From Rothia koreensis (GTDB lineage: Bacteria; Actinomycetota; Actinomycetes; Actinomycetales; Micrococcaceae), in NCBI RefSeq assembly GCF_004136575.1, contig NZ_NOIQ01000007.1:22067-86066 (forward strand): a DNA stretch of 64,000 bases, in the 5' to 3' direction. The position numbers and the translations under genes were made by a program. Position 1 is the stretch's first letter, and the number at the start of each line of letters is the position of its first letter. Positions 52,802 through 64,000 of this stretch are shown piece after piece. The notes beneath the pieces were generated by a model, which was not told the DNA's origin, did not search any database, and worked only from the letters and a program-made list of their open reading frames with translations.

Positions 52802-54021
52802 ACCAGCAGGAATTGCTCAACGACTACCGCGAGAATCTCTTGGGTGTGTTCGGCGATCCGAGCCTTGTCCTGACCTCGGGCAAGGGGGCGACGGTGACGG
52901 ACGCGGACGGCCGCACCTACGTCGACCTCCTGGGCGGCATCGCGGTCAACGCTCTGGGGTACGGCCACCCCGTGTGGGTCGAGGCCGTATCCCGTCAGGC
53001 CGGTCGGCTGGGGCATGTCTCCAACTTCTTCACGACACCGGAACAGGTGTCGCTGGCCGACAAGCTCCTGAACATCACCGGTGCCCCGTCCTCGGGGAAG
53101 GTGTTCTTCACGAACTCCGGAACCGAGGCCAATGAGGCCGCGTTGAAGCTGGTCAGGTCCCACGGGAATTCGGCGACGCCGGCCAAGAAGCGCATCCTCG
53201 CCCTCGATCACGGTTTCCACGGTCGGACGGCCGGCGCGCTGGCCGCAACCTCCAAAGAGGCCTATCGGACCCCGTTCGAGCCGTTGCCGGGCGGCGTCGT
53301 CTTCGTGGAACCGACCACCGAGGCTCTCGAAGCGGCGTTCGAGTACGACGTCGCCGGCCTCATCCTCGAGCCCATCCAGGGCGAGGCCGGGGTCCATCCT
53401 CTCCCGGAGGGGTTCCTGGCGGCGGCCCGGCGACTGACCAGGGAGCATTCGGCCCTCCTGGTGGTCGACGAGGTCCAAACCGGTATGGGGCGTACGGGAC
53501 GCTGGCTCGCGAGCCAGGATGTGCTCACGGGCGAGCAGGCTCCCGACGTCGTCACGCTGGCGAAGTCCCTCGGGGGAGGTTTCCCGATCGGTGCCATGCT
53601 GGTGATGACCCCGGAGGCGACCCGCGTTCTCGGTCCCGGCAATCATGGGACGACCTTCGGAGGCAATCCTCTGGCCATGGCGGCGGGCCTGGCGACCATT
53701 CAGGTCATCGAAGACGAGGGCCTGCTCGAGCGCGCTCGGACCGTCGGCCAAGGACTTCGCGACGGCCTGGCCCCGATCGATGGGGTTGCCGAGGTTCGGG
53801 GAGAGGGGCTGCTCATCGGCATCGATCTCGACCTCTCGCAGTTCTCGACCGACGCCCCGGCCCCGGCCGTCGTTTCAGAAGCCCGTGACCGTGGGTTCAT
53901 CATCAATGCCACCGGACCCGCGACCCTGCGCCTGGCGCCCCCGTTGGTGATCGAGGGAGCGCACATCGACGCGTTCCTCGAGGCGCTCCCCACGATCCTG
54001 GACGCCGTCCGCTCCGTGTGA
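52798..54021 (+). CDS. argD: Acetylornithine aminotransferase
   Basis: A 407-residue class III PLP aminotransferase. It has [59 protein letters not shown] and the PLP lysine in [15 protein letters not shown]. The ATG overlaps the argB stop by four bases. Confidence 0.96.
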   Translation: MNQQELLNDYRENLLGVFGDPSLVLTSGKGATVTDADGRTYVDLLGGIAVNALGYGHPVWVEAVSRQAGRLGHVSNFFTTPEQVSLADKLLNITGAPSSGKVFFTNSGTEANEAALKLVRSHGNSATPAKKRILALDHGFHGRTAGALAATSKEAYRTPFEPLPGGVVFVEPTTEALEAAFEYDVAGLILEPIQGEAGVHPLPEGFLAAARRLTREHSALLVVDEVQTGMGRTGRWLASQDVLTGEQAPDVVTLAKSLGGGFPIGAMLVMTPEATRVLGPGNHGTTFGGNPLAMAAGLATIQVIEDEGLLERARTVGQGLRDGLAPIDGVAEVRGEGLLIGIDLDLSQFSTDAPAPAVVSEARDRGFIINATGPATLRLAPPLVIEGAHIDAFLEALPTILDAVRSV

Positions 54022-54068
54022 AGCCACGGTGCGCGACCGAATCATTGACCCAGAAAAGAATTGAGACC

Positions 54069-55013
54069 ATGACACGCCATTTCCTGGTGGACACCGACCT
54101 TTCCCCGGACGAGCAGAAGACCGTCCTCGACCTCGCCGAGAGGATGAAGGCAGATCGCTGGTCCGAGAAACCCCTGGCCGGACCGCAGTCGGTCGCGGTC
54201 ATCTTCGACAAGACCTCCACACGAACGCGTTTCTCCTTCGGCGTCGGCATCAGCGATCTCGGTGGCAACCCGCTGATCGTGAATCCGGGCGAATCGCAGC
54301 TCGGCCACAAGGAGTCGATCGCAGACACGGCACACGTCTTGTCCCGTATGGTCTCGACGATCGTCTGGCGAACGTTCGAACAGGCCGGACTGGAGGAGAT
54401 GGCCGAGAACTCGACGGTTCCGGTGATCAACGCGCTCTCGGACGACTACCACCCGTGCCAGATCCTGGCCGACCTCCTGACGGTTCGGGAGAGCTTCGGC
54501 CGGACGGAAGGCCTGACCCTGGCCTATGTGGGGGACGCGGCCAACAACATGGCCCACTCCTACCTTCTGGGCGGCGTCACGGCAGGGATGAACGTCCGTA
54601 TTGCCGGCCCGAAGGGGTACCTTCCCCGCGAGGACATTCTGGTCTCCGCGCGCAGCCGGGCCGAAGAGACCGGTGGTTCGGTTCTGGTGACCGAAGATGT
54701 TGACGCCGCCCTGGACGGTGCCGACGTCGTCGTCACGGATACCTGGATTTCGATGGGTCAGGAAGACGAAACCGAACAGCGCCGGAAGATCTTTGCTCCG
54801 TACGGAGTGACAGGTGAGTCCATGGCGAAGGCCAAGGACTCGGCCATTTTCATGCACTGCCTGCCCGCTTTCCGCGGGTTCGAGGTCACCTCCGAGGTGA
54901 TCGACGGGCCGTCCTCGGTGGTGTGGGACGAGGCCGAGAACCGGCTGCACGCGCAAAAGGCCCTGATGACATGGTTGTTGGAGACTTCACGCGCCGGAAA
55001 GGAACGACGCTAG
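54069..55013 (+). CDS. argF: Ornithine carbamoyltransferase
   Basis: A 314-residue transferase converting ornithine and carbamoyl phosphate to citrulline. Binding motifs are [12 protein letters not shown] (STRTR), [12 protein letters not shown] (HPCQ) and [10 protein letters not shown] (HCLP). ATG 54069 is chosen over the in-frame GTG at 54018 because the conserved N-terminus ([13 protein letters not shown]) starts there. Confidence 0.96.
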   Translation: MTRHFLVDTDLSPDEQKTVLDLAERMKADRWSEKPLAGPQSVAVIFDKTSTRTRFSFGVGISDLGGNPLIVNPGESQLGHKESIADTAHVLSRMVSTIVWRTFEQAGLEEMAENSTVPVINALSDDYHPCQILADLLTVRESFGRTEGLTLAYVGDAANNMAHSYLLGGVTAGMNVRIAGPKGYLPREDILVSARSRAEETGGSVLVTEDVDAALDGADVVVTDTWISMGQEDETEQRRKIFAPYGVTGESMAKAKDSAIFMHCLPAFRGFEVTSEVIDGPSSVVWDEAENRLHAQKALMTWLLETSRAGKERR

Positions 55014-55015
55014 AC

Positions 55016-55489
55016 ATGGGAATCCCCTCGACCAAGGCTGCACGCCAGGCCCGCATCATCTCCCTGCTCGAGACGGCCAAGATCCGATCCCAATCAGAGC
55101 TTGCGGACTATTTGGAGAAGGACGGGGTCCAGGTCACGCAAGCGACGCTCTCGCGTGACCTCGTCGAAATCGGTGCCGAACGGATCCGCGGTACCGATGG
55201 GGTGCTGATCTATTCGGTGGCCGGTATCGACCCCGTCAAGGAACGGGACGCTCCCGACAGGCTCAAGGGGCTGTTCCGCGATTTGCTGATCATGGCCGAG
55301 GCCAGCGGGAACATTGTGATGCTCAGGACGCCGGCCGGCGCCGCCCAGTTCCTCGCGTCGGCACTGGATCACACGGAGATTCCCGAAGCCATCGGCACGA
55401 TAGCCGGTGACGACACTGTCATGGTCGTGTCCCGGGACCCGAATGGGGGCCAGAGACTCGCGCAACGGTTCCTGGAGTGGTCCGAGTAG
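55016..55489 (+). CDS. argR: Arginine repressor ArgR
   Basis: A 157-residue repressor. The N-terminal winged helix has ARIISLLETAKIRSQSELAD and VTQATLSRDLVEIGAERIRG. The C-terminal hexamerisation and arginine-binding domain has GTIAGDDTVMVVSRD. It lies three bases after argF, as the last gene of the operon it would control through the ARG boxes before argC and argG. Confidence 0.96.
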   Translation: MGIPSTKAARQARIISLLETAKIRSQSELADYLEKDGVQVTQATLSRDLVEIGAERIRGTDGVLIYSVAGIDPVKERDAPDRLKGLFRDLLIMAEASGNIVMLRTPAGAAQFLASALDHTEIPEAIGTIAGDDTVMVVSRDPNGGQRLAQRFLEWSE

Positions 55490-55533
55490 ACCGGTGAGGT
55501 GATCACTGGGCGACTGGTGGACGACGGGCAGGT

Positions 55534-55965
55534 TCAGAGAATGCCGCGTTCGCGGAGCAAGGCCTTCATGTCGTCGATATCGAAGAATTCGGCGATCGCT
55601 CCGGCCGACTGCGATCCCAGGGAGGGGTCGGCTCCGGCGTCCAGGAGTGCGTCGGCGATCTCGCGATTGTTCCGGAAGATCGCACTGGCCAGGGCCGTCT
55701 GCCCCCGATCATTGAGACGGTCCACATCGGCGCCACGTTCGAGCAACAAGGCGACGACGTCCGGGTGCTCTCTGTAGGCGCCCAGGATGAGCAGAGTGTC
55801 ACCCTTGGGGTCGGTCAGGTTCACCGGGACACCCTGGTCGAGGACGGCGGCGAGCTGCTGGGTTTGTCCTTCGCGGGCCAGGTCGAAGATCTGGTGCAGA
55901 GCCTCCAGCTCCTGGTCGCTCAACTCGCTCGCGTTGTCACTGCTGTCGGTCATCGAAAGAACCAT
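55534..55965 (-). CDS. Ankyrin-repeat protein
   Basis: A 143-residue soluble protein with about three ankyrin repeats: PVNLTDPKGDTLLILGAYRE, then HPDVVALLLERGADVDRLND and RGQTALASAIFRNNREIADA. ATG 55953 (MTDSSDNASE) is an alternative start. Ankyrin proteins bind other proteins; the partner is unknown. It is convergent with argR and divergent from argG. Confidence 0.85.
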   Translation of the reverse strand: MVLSMTDSSDNASELSDQELEALHQIFDLAREGQTQQLAAVLDQGVPVNLTDPKGDTLLILGAYREHPDVVALLLERGADVDRLNDRGQTALASAIFRNNREIADALLDAGADPSLGSQSAGAIAEFFDIDDMKALLRERGIL

Positions 55966-56096
55966 CCTCTTATTGTGAGCAATTCAGAATAACTCTACAG
56001 GATGTGCTCCGCCCGTGGGCCGCGAGGGGGAGTGCTCGTGCAGTTCGAGCCCGGGTTTCGGACTGAGGGTGCCACGGTGCACCGACGCTGATGTGT

Positions 56097-56127
56097 ATAA
56101 ATACAATTCATGCTGTATAGTCATACA
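56097..56127. promoter_or_regulatory. ARG boxes and promoter of argG
   Basis: TGTATAGTCATACA (56114-56127) has the symmetric ArgR half-sites TGNAT and ATNCA; ATAAATACAATTCA (56097-56110) is a weaker neighbour. TATAGT at 56116-56121, inside the strong box, is a likely -10 hexamer, so ArgR would compete directly with RNA polymerase. Confidence 0.65.
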
Positions 56128-56189
56128 AGATGACATGACAGACCTCCGGTGCACGCACTGGGGGAGCACGAGCAGAAAGGGCACACCCC

Positions 56190-58938
<2,749 letters not shown>

Positions 58939-59092
58939 CTCAAGGTCTTGCGTGACCGAGCGTGAGTTCCCTGATCGCTTCGCGGTCGGGTGAACTGCAC
59001 AGGTCGGTTATCCCGCCGGTGAACTCTGGCGTACTCTGTTAGGTGCACTTTTCGTCCAATGGGGCCTCGCATGCCCGGAAGCCAGGCGAGTT

Positions 59093-59644
59093 ATGAACGA
59101 ATCCACGACGCCGACCGCGGATGAGCGTGTCGCGACGACCATCGACAAGGTCTGCGCGGTCATCCCGGACTACCCGGAACCCGGCATCATCTTCCGGGAC
59201 CTGACCCCTCTGTTCGCCGACGGCGCCGCATTGCGCGAGGTCGTGGACGCACTTCTGCGTCGGTTCGAGGGACAGTTCGACGTCGTCGCCGGGGTCGAGG
59301 CCCGTGGCTTCCTGCTCGCCTCCGCGGCGGCGTACGCGGCCGGCGTCGGCGTCCTGCCCGTCCGGAAGGAAGGCAAGCTGCCGCGCGAGACCTACGCCGA
59401 GTCGTACCAGCTCGAGTACGGGACGGCGACCTTGGAGATCCACCGGGACGATATCCCTGCCGGGGCGAGGGTCCTGGTTCTGGACGACATTCTGGCGACG
59501 GGTGGGACGCTCGGGGCCGCGGTCAAACTCGTGGAACGGGCCGGGCTGCACGTCGCAGGAATTGGCGTCGTGATGGAACTCGAGGGGCTCGCCGGTCGGT
59601 CCAATCTCACTGGCCATGAGGTCAGCGCGCTCTATACGGTCTAG
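59093..59644 (+). CDS. apt: Adenine phosphoribosyltransferase
   Basis: A 183-residue purine salvage enzyme. YPEPGIIFRDLTPLFADG and GVEARGFLLASAAAY are conserved, and the PRPP loop is VLVLDDILATGGT. A candidate -10 hexamer TACTCT lies at 59032-59037. In many actinobacteria apt sits beside rel; here it stands between argH and helD. Confidence 0.94.
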   Translation: MNESTTPTADERVATTIDKVCAVIPDYPEPGIIFRDLTPLFADGAALREVVDALLRRFEGQFDVVAGVEARGFLLASAAAYAAGVGVLPVRKEGKLPRETYAESYQLEYGTATLEIHRDDIPAGARVLVLDDILATGGTLGAAVKLVERAGLHVAGIGVVMELEGLAGRSNLTGHEVSALYTV

Positions 59645-59700
59645 ACTTTTCAGTCCTGACCACTCACAGCACGGCTTTTCCGAAGGAAACACGGATTCCC

Positions 59701-62040
59701 ATGTCTACCTCTCGCGAGGACACCTCGCAGCAGACGAACCCCGAAACCACGGCAGATCATCAGGCCTATGAGCGACAGCTCGAAGAGGCGCTGAAGCACG
59801 AGCGCGAGTACGTCGACCGTCTGTACGGTCGTCTCGATGAGCTCCGCGAGGAGAATCGGGAGAAACTCGCCGACGTTCGCCGCACAGGGTCGTCCGGAAG
59901 CCACCAAAACCGTTCCGAGAGGGACGCGTACGCGACCTTCTACGAGGACCGGCTCGGCCAGCTCGACGCGGTGGACAATCGTCTGGTCTTCGGCCGGCTG
60001 GATCTCGACGACGCGTCCACGCGGTACATCGGACGCATCGGGCTGGCGGACGAGAACCACGAGCGCCTCATGGTCGATTGGCGCGCTCCGGAGGCAGGCA
60101 CGTTCTACCAGGCCACGGCCTTCGACCGGCAGGGCGTGCAGCGTCGCCGTCACCTCATCCTGGAGCGTCGTACCCTGCGAAACATCGAGGACGACGTTCT
60201 CGACCCCGAGTTCCTCGAGCACGAGGAGGTCCTCCACGGCGAAGGCGCCCTTCTGGCTGCCCTCAATCGCAAGCGCACGGGTCGAATGACTGACATTGTC
60301 GCGACGATCCAGGCGGAGCAGGACCGCATTATCCGTGCGGATCTCGCCGGTGTCCACGTGGTTCAGGGCGGCCCGGGCACGGGCAAGACGGCCGTGGCGC
60401 TCCACCGTGCCGCGTACCTGCTCTACACGAATCGCGAGCGGCTCCAGAAGTCCGGGGTTCTGGTGGTCGGGCCGTCGTCGTCCTTCATGTGGTACATCGA
60501 GCGTGTTCTGCCTTCCCTCGGGGAGACGGGTGTCGTGATGTCCTCACTGGCGACCCTGTACCCGGGCGTGAGGGCCGTGCCCGAAAGCGATCCCCGGATC
60601 GGCCGTCTCAAGGGTTCCCTGGACATGGTCGCCGTGATCAAGAAGGCAGTGGCGGACCGGCAGAAGGTGCCGCAGAAGGTGCAGACCCTCTCGGTGGATT
60701 CGTCGCGCGTCGAGCTCAGGCCCAAACAGATCAAGCACGCCCGGGAACGCGCCCGCGCCACGGGGAAACCCCACAACCAGGCGCGGGAAACCTTCGTGAA
60801 GATCCTCGTGCAGGATCTGGCTGACCAATTGGAGAAACAACTCAACGAGTCCAGCGGCAACGATATGGACCGTTCCTACTTGCTCGAGGACGTGCGGCAA
60901 GCCCGTGACGTGCGGGTCGCCCTGAATCTGGCATGGATGCCGATGACCGCGGAGACCCTCGTCAGGGACCTCTTGTCCAAGCGCCACTACCTCGAGTCCG
61001 CGGGAGCCCACCTCTCGGAGGACGACGTCGAGGCGTTGCTGCGTCCCAAGGATGCGCCGTTCACGGAGTCGGACGTGCCTTTGCTGGACGAGGCGGCTGA
61101 GCTCCTTGGTGACTTCGAGGCCGCCGTCGGCCACACCGCAGCGCGTGCCGCGGCGGAGCGGAACTCGAACCTGGAAAATGCGACGAAGACCTTGGAGAAC
61201 GTCGACGCCGCCCTGGAGGAGATGGGCGTCAACGGCGTCGTCACGGCCGAGATGCTGGCCGGGATCAACGAGACCGGGGCAACGCGCATGACCGCTGCGG
61301 AAGCGGCCAACTCGGACCGGACGTGGGCCTACGGGCATGTGGTCGTGGACGAGGCCCAAGAACTCTCCCCGATGCAGTGGCGTCTGCTCATGCGTCGGTG
61401 CCCGATGAAATCGTTCACGGTGGTCGGTGACATCGCGCAGGCCTCCGCGGCCGCTTCCTCGACGAGCTGGGGCGAGGCCCTGGAGCCCTTCGTCGAGGAC
61501 CGGTATCGCCTGGACGAGCTCACGGTCAATTACCGGACCCCGTCACAGATTTCGGAGGCCGCGGTGTCCATGGCTCGGGCCGCGGGCCTGGAAGTATCCG
61601 CACCGCGCGCCGTGCGGGAGGGGGAGTGGTCGCCACAGGTCATCGCGACCGACGACGTTCTCGGCACGTTGTCTCGCAGGCTGCGACAGGACCTTGATGC
61701 TGTGGCGGGCGGACTCGTCGGTGTCATCGTTGCCCAGCCCGAATACGACGACGTCGTTCGGGCGGTGAGCGAGGAATTCTCGGATCTCACCGGCACCTCG
61801 GAGTCCGCGCTCGAACGACAGATTCTGGTGCTGACGCCGTGGGAGGCCAAGGGCCTGGAATTCGACACCGTGGTGATCGTGGAACCGACCTCGGTGGTGG
61901 AAGCGGCCTACGGGACCGTCGGCGATCTCTATGTCAGCATGACCCGACCGACCCAGCGGCTCGCTCTGATCGCGTCCCGTGGGGTGCCTGCGGGGCTGGA
62001 ACAGTGGACCACCGACGGTCGGGAATCCCCGGCACACTAG
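59701..62040 (+). CDS. helD: HelD-family RNA polymerase recycling ATPase
   Basis: A 779-residue superfamily 1 (UvrD/Rep-like) protein. An N-terminal coiled coil (about 20-75, YERQLEEALKHEREYVDRLY) is typical of HelD. It has Walker A VVQGGPGTGKTAVALHRAAY near 223, LMVDWRAPEAGTFYQAT, and C-terminal motifs VVVDEAQELSPMQWRLL, NYRTPSQI and VLTPWEAKGLEFDTVVIVEP. Such proteins enter RNA polymerase and free stalled complexes; some (HelR) protect against rifamycins. No rifamycin-associated element is visible upstream, so HelD is preferred over HelR. A TAGACT hexamer (59642-59647) overlaps the apt stop. Confidence 0.88.
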   Translation: MSTSREDTSQQTNPETTADHQAYERQLEEALKHEREYVDRLYGRLDELREENREKLADVRRTGSSGSHQNRSERDAYATFYEDRLGQLDAVDNRLVFGRLDLDDASTRYIGRIGLADENHERLMVDWRAPEAGTFYQATAFDRQGVQRRRHLILERRTLRNIEDDVLDPEFLEHEEVLHGEGALLAALNRKRTGRMTDIVATIQAEQDRIIRADLAGVHVVQGGPGTGKTAVALHRAAYLLYTNRERLQKSGVLVVGPSSSFMWYIERVLPSLGETGVVMSSLATLYPGVRAVPESDPRIGRLKGSLDMVAVIKKAVADRQKVPQKVQTLSVDSSRVELRPKQIKHARERARATGKPHNQARETFVKILVQDLADQLEKQLNESSGNDMDRSYLLEDVRQARDVRVALNLAWMPMTAETLVRDLLSKRHYLESAGAHLSEDDVEALLRPKDAPFTESDVPLLDEAAELLGDFEAAVGHTAARAAAERNSNLENATKTLENVDAALEEMGVNGVVTAEMLAGINETGATRMTAAEAANSDRTWAYGHVVVDEAQELSPMQWRLLMRRCPMKSFTVVGDIAQASAAASSTSWGEALEPFVEDRYRLDELTVNYRTPSQISEAAVSMARAAGLEVSAPRAVREGEWSPQVIATDDVLGTLSRRLRQDLDAVAGGLVGVIVAQPEYDDVVRAVSEEFSDLTGTSESALERQILVLTPWEAKGLEFDTVVIVEPTSVVEAAYGTVGDLYVSMTRPTQRLALIASRGVPAGLEQWTTDGRESPAH

Positions 62041-62083
62041 GCCAGGAGGAGCCATGAAGGAAGAACAGACGGATGGCGAATGG

Positions 62084-62089
62084 TAGCGT
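62084..62089 (+). promoter_or_regulatory. tyrS -10 hexamer (TAGCGT), leaderless
   Basis: TAGCGT is followed by seven bases and GTG 62097. This supports GTG 62097 over the ATG at 62073, which lies before the promoter. Confidence 0.6.
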
Positions 62090-62096
62090 GAACGAC

Positions 62097-63425
62097 GTGA
62101 CGAATAATTCAGTGATCGACTCCGTGCACGGGCTGAACGAGCAGTCCAACGACCCGAGTTTCGACAACATCTGGCAGGAACTCACCTGGCGTGGTCTCGT
62201 CCACGTATCGACCGACCAGGAGGCCCTGGAAAAGGCCCTGGCCGAGGAGACGGTCACCTACTATTGCGGATTCGATCCCACCGCGGCGTCCCTGCACCTG
62301 GGACACCTGGTGCAGCTCCTGGTGATGCGGCGGCTCCAGCTGGATGGACACAAGCCCCTGGGGCTCGTGGGCGGCTCGACCGGGCTCATCGGCGACCCGC
62401 GACAGAGCTCCGAAAGGACGCTGAACTCCCGCGAAGTCGTGGCCGAGTGGGTCCAGGCCTTGCGTGGGCAGGTTCGTCGCTTCTTGTCCTTCGAGGGGGA
62501 CAACGCGGCCCGGATGGTCAACAACCTCGATTGGACGGGCGGACTCTCGGCCATCGACTTCCTGCGCGACATCGGGAAGAACTTCCGTGTCGGCACGATG
62601 ATCAAGAAGGAGATCGTCTCCAAGAGGCTCAACTCGGAGGAAGGGATCTCCTACACCGAGTTCAGCTACCAGATCCTGCAGGGCATGGACTTCCTGGAGC
62701 TCTACAGGCAGTACGGATGCACCTTGCAATCCGGGGGATCGGACCAGTGGGGGAATCTGACGTCCGGTACGGAGTTGGTGCGCAAGGTCGAGGGCGAAAC
62801 GGTCCACGCGATCGGCACGCCGCTCATCACGAATGCCGACGGAACCAAATTCGGGAAGTCCGAGGGCAATGCGATTTGGCTGGACCCGGAGCTGACGAGC
62901 CCGTACGCGTTCTACCAGTTCTGGCTCAACACCGCCGACGCCGACGTCGTCGATCGACTCAAGGTGTTCACGTTCCGCAGTCGCGCCGAGATCGAAGAAC
63001 TCGGGCGGAAGACCGAAGAGGAGCCTTTCCGTCGGGAGGCGCAACGCGTCCTGGCCTATGACGTGTGCTCACTGGTGCACGGCGTGGAGGCCACGGAGAA
63101 GGTCATCGAGGCTTCACAAGCCTTGTTCGGCAAGGGGGACTTCGCCGCCCTCGACGAACAGACGCTCATGGCCGCAACCGCCGAACTGCCCCACGCGGAG
63201 GTCGACGGGAGCGACTTGTCCCTCGTCAACCTGCTCGTCAGCACCGAACTGTGCGAATCCAAGTCGGCCGCCCGCCGGACCCTCAAGGAAGGCGGAGCGG
63301 CGGTCAACAACGTCAAGGTCAGCGGAGAGGACGCCGTCGTCGAGGCGGACCAGCTCCTGCACGGCAAGTACGCCATCATCAGGCGAGGAAAGAAGAACAT
63401 GGCCGTGGTGACCGTGCGTCCCTAG
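62097..63425 (+). CDS. tyrS: Tyrosine-tRNA ligase
   Basis: A 442-residue class I synthetase. The HIGH motif is DPTAASLHLGHLVQLLVMRR, the KMSKS equivalent KFGKSEGNAIWLD. SYQILQGMDFLELYRQYGC and GSDQWGNLTSGTELVR bind tyrosine. A C-terminal S4 RNA-binding domain starts near 375. No T-box leader is present; the mRNA is predicted leaderless. The first 30 residues form a variable extension. A strong terminator and the rRNA leader follow. Confidence 0.96.
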   Translation: MTNNSVIDSVHGLNEQSNDPSFDNIWQELTWRGLVHVSTDQEALEKALAEETVTYYCGFDPTAASLHLGHLVQLLVMRRLQLDGHKPLGLVGGSTGLIGDPRQSSERTLNSREVVAEWVQALRGQVRRFLSFEGDNAARMVNNLDWTGGLSAIDFLRDIGKNFRVGTMIKKEIVSKRLNSEEGISYTEFSYQILQGMDFLELYRQYGCTLQSGGSDQWGNLTSGTELVRKVEGETVHAIGTPLITNADGTKFGKSEGNAIWLDPELTSPYAFYQFWLNTADADVVDRLKVFTFRSRAEIEELGRKTEEEPFRREAQRVLAYDVCSLVHGVEATEKVIEASQALFGKGDFAALDEQTLMAATAELPHAEVDGSDLSLVNLLVSTELCESKSAARRTLKEGGAAVNNVKVSGEDAVVEADQLLHGKYAIIRRGKKNMAVVTVRP

Positions 63426-63463
63426 GGGTCCGCTCGTCGCCAGAGGACCAGGAGCCTCAGTCG

Positions 63464-63512
63464 AAAACAGCCCGGTTGCCGCCTCCTCGGAGGCGGCAAC
63501 CGGGCTGTTTTT
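63464..63512 (+). terminator. Terminator of tyrS
   Basis: A near-perfect 23-bp inverted repeat beginning AAAACAGCCCGGTTGCCGCC folds back on itself through a small TC-centred loop and ends in TTTTT. It insulates tyrS from the rRNA promoters. Confidence 0.92.
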
Positions 63513-63564
63513 CCTTGTGGTGGTGGGGTTGTGTGGTTTGTGTTGTGTTTCACTCGGGTGTGGG

Positions 63565-63594
63565 TTGGTGTTTGGTGGTGGTGGTGTGTAGAGT
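63565..63594 (+). promoter_or_regulatory. rrn promoter P1
   Basis: TTGGTG (63565-63570), 18 bases, then TAGAGT (63589-63594). The sequence just downstream, GTTGTCGCCGCGA, is nearly repeated after P2. Confidence 0.5.
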
Positions 63595-63760
63595 CTTTTG
63601 TTGTCGCCGCGAGGCTCGGGGGCTTGTTCTGACAGGTTCTTCCGGTTCTGGTCTTGGTGCGTGACTGTTCTCGAAGGTTTTTCTTCATTCTTTTGCCTGG
63701 TGTGCTGGGTGCGGCTGTGTGTCGTGGTCTGGTGGGCTGGGTAGGGGGTTCGGGTTCGGT

Positions 63761-63789
63761 TTGCGGGCTGGGTTTGGTTCTGGTAGGTT
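63761..63789 (+). promoter_or_regulatory. rrn promoter P2
   Basis: TTGCGG (63761-63766), 17 bases, then TAGGTT (63784-63789), followed by GTTGCCGCGATGG, similar to the P1 initial transcript. Both are followed by GGTTTTTC-TCATT-rich segments (63676 and 63834), suggesting a duplicated promoter unit. Confidence 0.5.
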
Positions 63790-64000
63790 GGAGAAGTTGC
63801 CGCGATGGTTTTTCGTGGTGGTGCGACCGGCACTGGTTTTTCCTCATTTTTTGTGTGGGGTTGGTTGGTGTGTGGTTTGTTGTTTGAGAACTCAATAGTG
63901 TGCTTTGTTTGAATGTTGTACCAAGTTTTTTGAATTCTTGTTGGTTTCAACATTGCCTGGCAGGCGTGGTGCTGTCACCTCCGTGATGGTGGCCTGTTGG

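Larger units (their letters stand above)
63513..64000 (+). promoter_or_regulatory. Ribosomal RNA operon leader region
   Basis: This 488-base stretch is strongly G/T-rich and low in C compared with all surrounding DNA, and has no supported gene. TTTGAGAACTCAATAGTGTG (63883-63902) is the conserved pre-16S leader motif of Micrococcales. AATGTTG (63912-63918) and CAACATT (63948-63954) form an inverted repeat that may be part of the processing stem. The start of mature 16S rRNA (GAGTTTGATC) is not reached. Confidence 0.8.

Noticed and set aside
52162..53751. 529-codon frame antisense to argB and argD
   Set aside because: No motif or ribosome-binding site, and the opposite strand encodes two textbook enzymes.
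59645..59700. Rifamycin-associated element before helD
   Set aside because: No inverted GGGGCTTGC-type palindrome is present, so a HelR rifamycin-resistance role was not claimed.
63422..63953. Open frames in the G/T-rich region after tyrS
   Set aside because: Composition is biased to Gly, Val and Trp or Thr, Pro and His by base skew; the region is an rRNA leader with terminator and promoters.
63883..64000. Start of the 16S rRNA gene within the window
   Set aside because: The conserved 16S 5' end is not present before base 64000; only pre-rRNA leader is visible.

Overview
The window is chromosomal DNA from a high-GC Gram-positive bacterium. The conserved gene blocks point to an actinobacterium of the Micrococcales: dapB-dapA-rnj-ftsK-pgsA-cinA-clgR-recA-recX-miaB-miaA-dapF-hflX-lexA, then his, infC-rpmI-rplT, pheST and argCJBDFRGH, with a ribosomal RNA leader at the right edge. 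A Micrococcaceae member near Rothia or Kocuria is the best guess, but the genus is not proven. Promoters fit the phylum: about ten genes have a TANNNT hexamer 6 to 8 bases before the start codon, the signature of leaderless mRNAs. No insertion sequence, prophage, CRISPR array or tRNA gene was seen.

Region 1 (1-9.1 kb) is an iron-acquisition island. A haem-type ABC importer (hmuT, cut by the window edge, then hmuU and hmuV) is followed on the same strand by a minimal catechol-siderophore assembly line: a 2,3-dihydroxybenzoate-AMP ligase (EntE type), a free-standing aryl carrier protein, and a four-domain NRPS (C-A-T-TE, EntF type) whose A-domain pocket reads as serine. Together these predict a DHB-serine product of the enterobactin class. 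Genes that make dihydroxybenzoate, the phosphopantetheinyl transferase and an exporter are not in the window.

Region 2 (9.1-33.8 kb) starts with a divergent pair, a membrane acyltransferase with an SGNH domain and a class A beta-lactamase-like hydrolase. Then come lysine/cell-wall precursor genes (dapB, dapA, dapF), RNase J, FtsK, phosphatidylglycerolphosphate synthase, PncC, ClgR, RecA/RecX, tRNA modification genes (miaB, miaA), HflX, a DinG-type helicase and LexA.

Region 3 (33.8-48.3 kb) holds a LysM membrane protein divergent from lexA (the position of SOS cell-division suppressors), hisC-hisB-hisH-priA with an overlooked 55-residue membrane protein inside, the infC-rpmI-rplT operon with an AUU-initiated infC and a terminator/antiterminator leader, an rRNA methyltransferase, a CDF transporter, a Nudix hydrolase and pheST.

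Region 4 (48.3-64 kb) contains a quinone oxidoreductase, the arginine genes argCJBDFR and argGH with ArgR operators before argC and argG, apt, a HelD-type RNA polymerase recycling factor, tyrS, and a G/T-rich rRNA leader with two tandem promoters. The 16S gene itself must lie beyond base 64000.

The most notable signals are regulatory: (1) the infC leader with a 12-bp antiterminator that excludes its terminator; (2) a shared 20-bp element beside both recA and lexA that resembles the PafBC (LexA-independent) DNA-damage promoter, next to SOS boxes; (3) the haem-importer/siderophore gene pairing.
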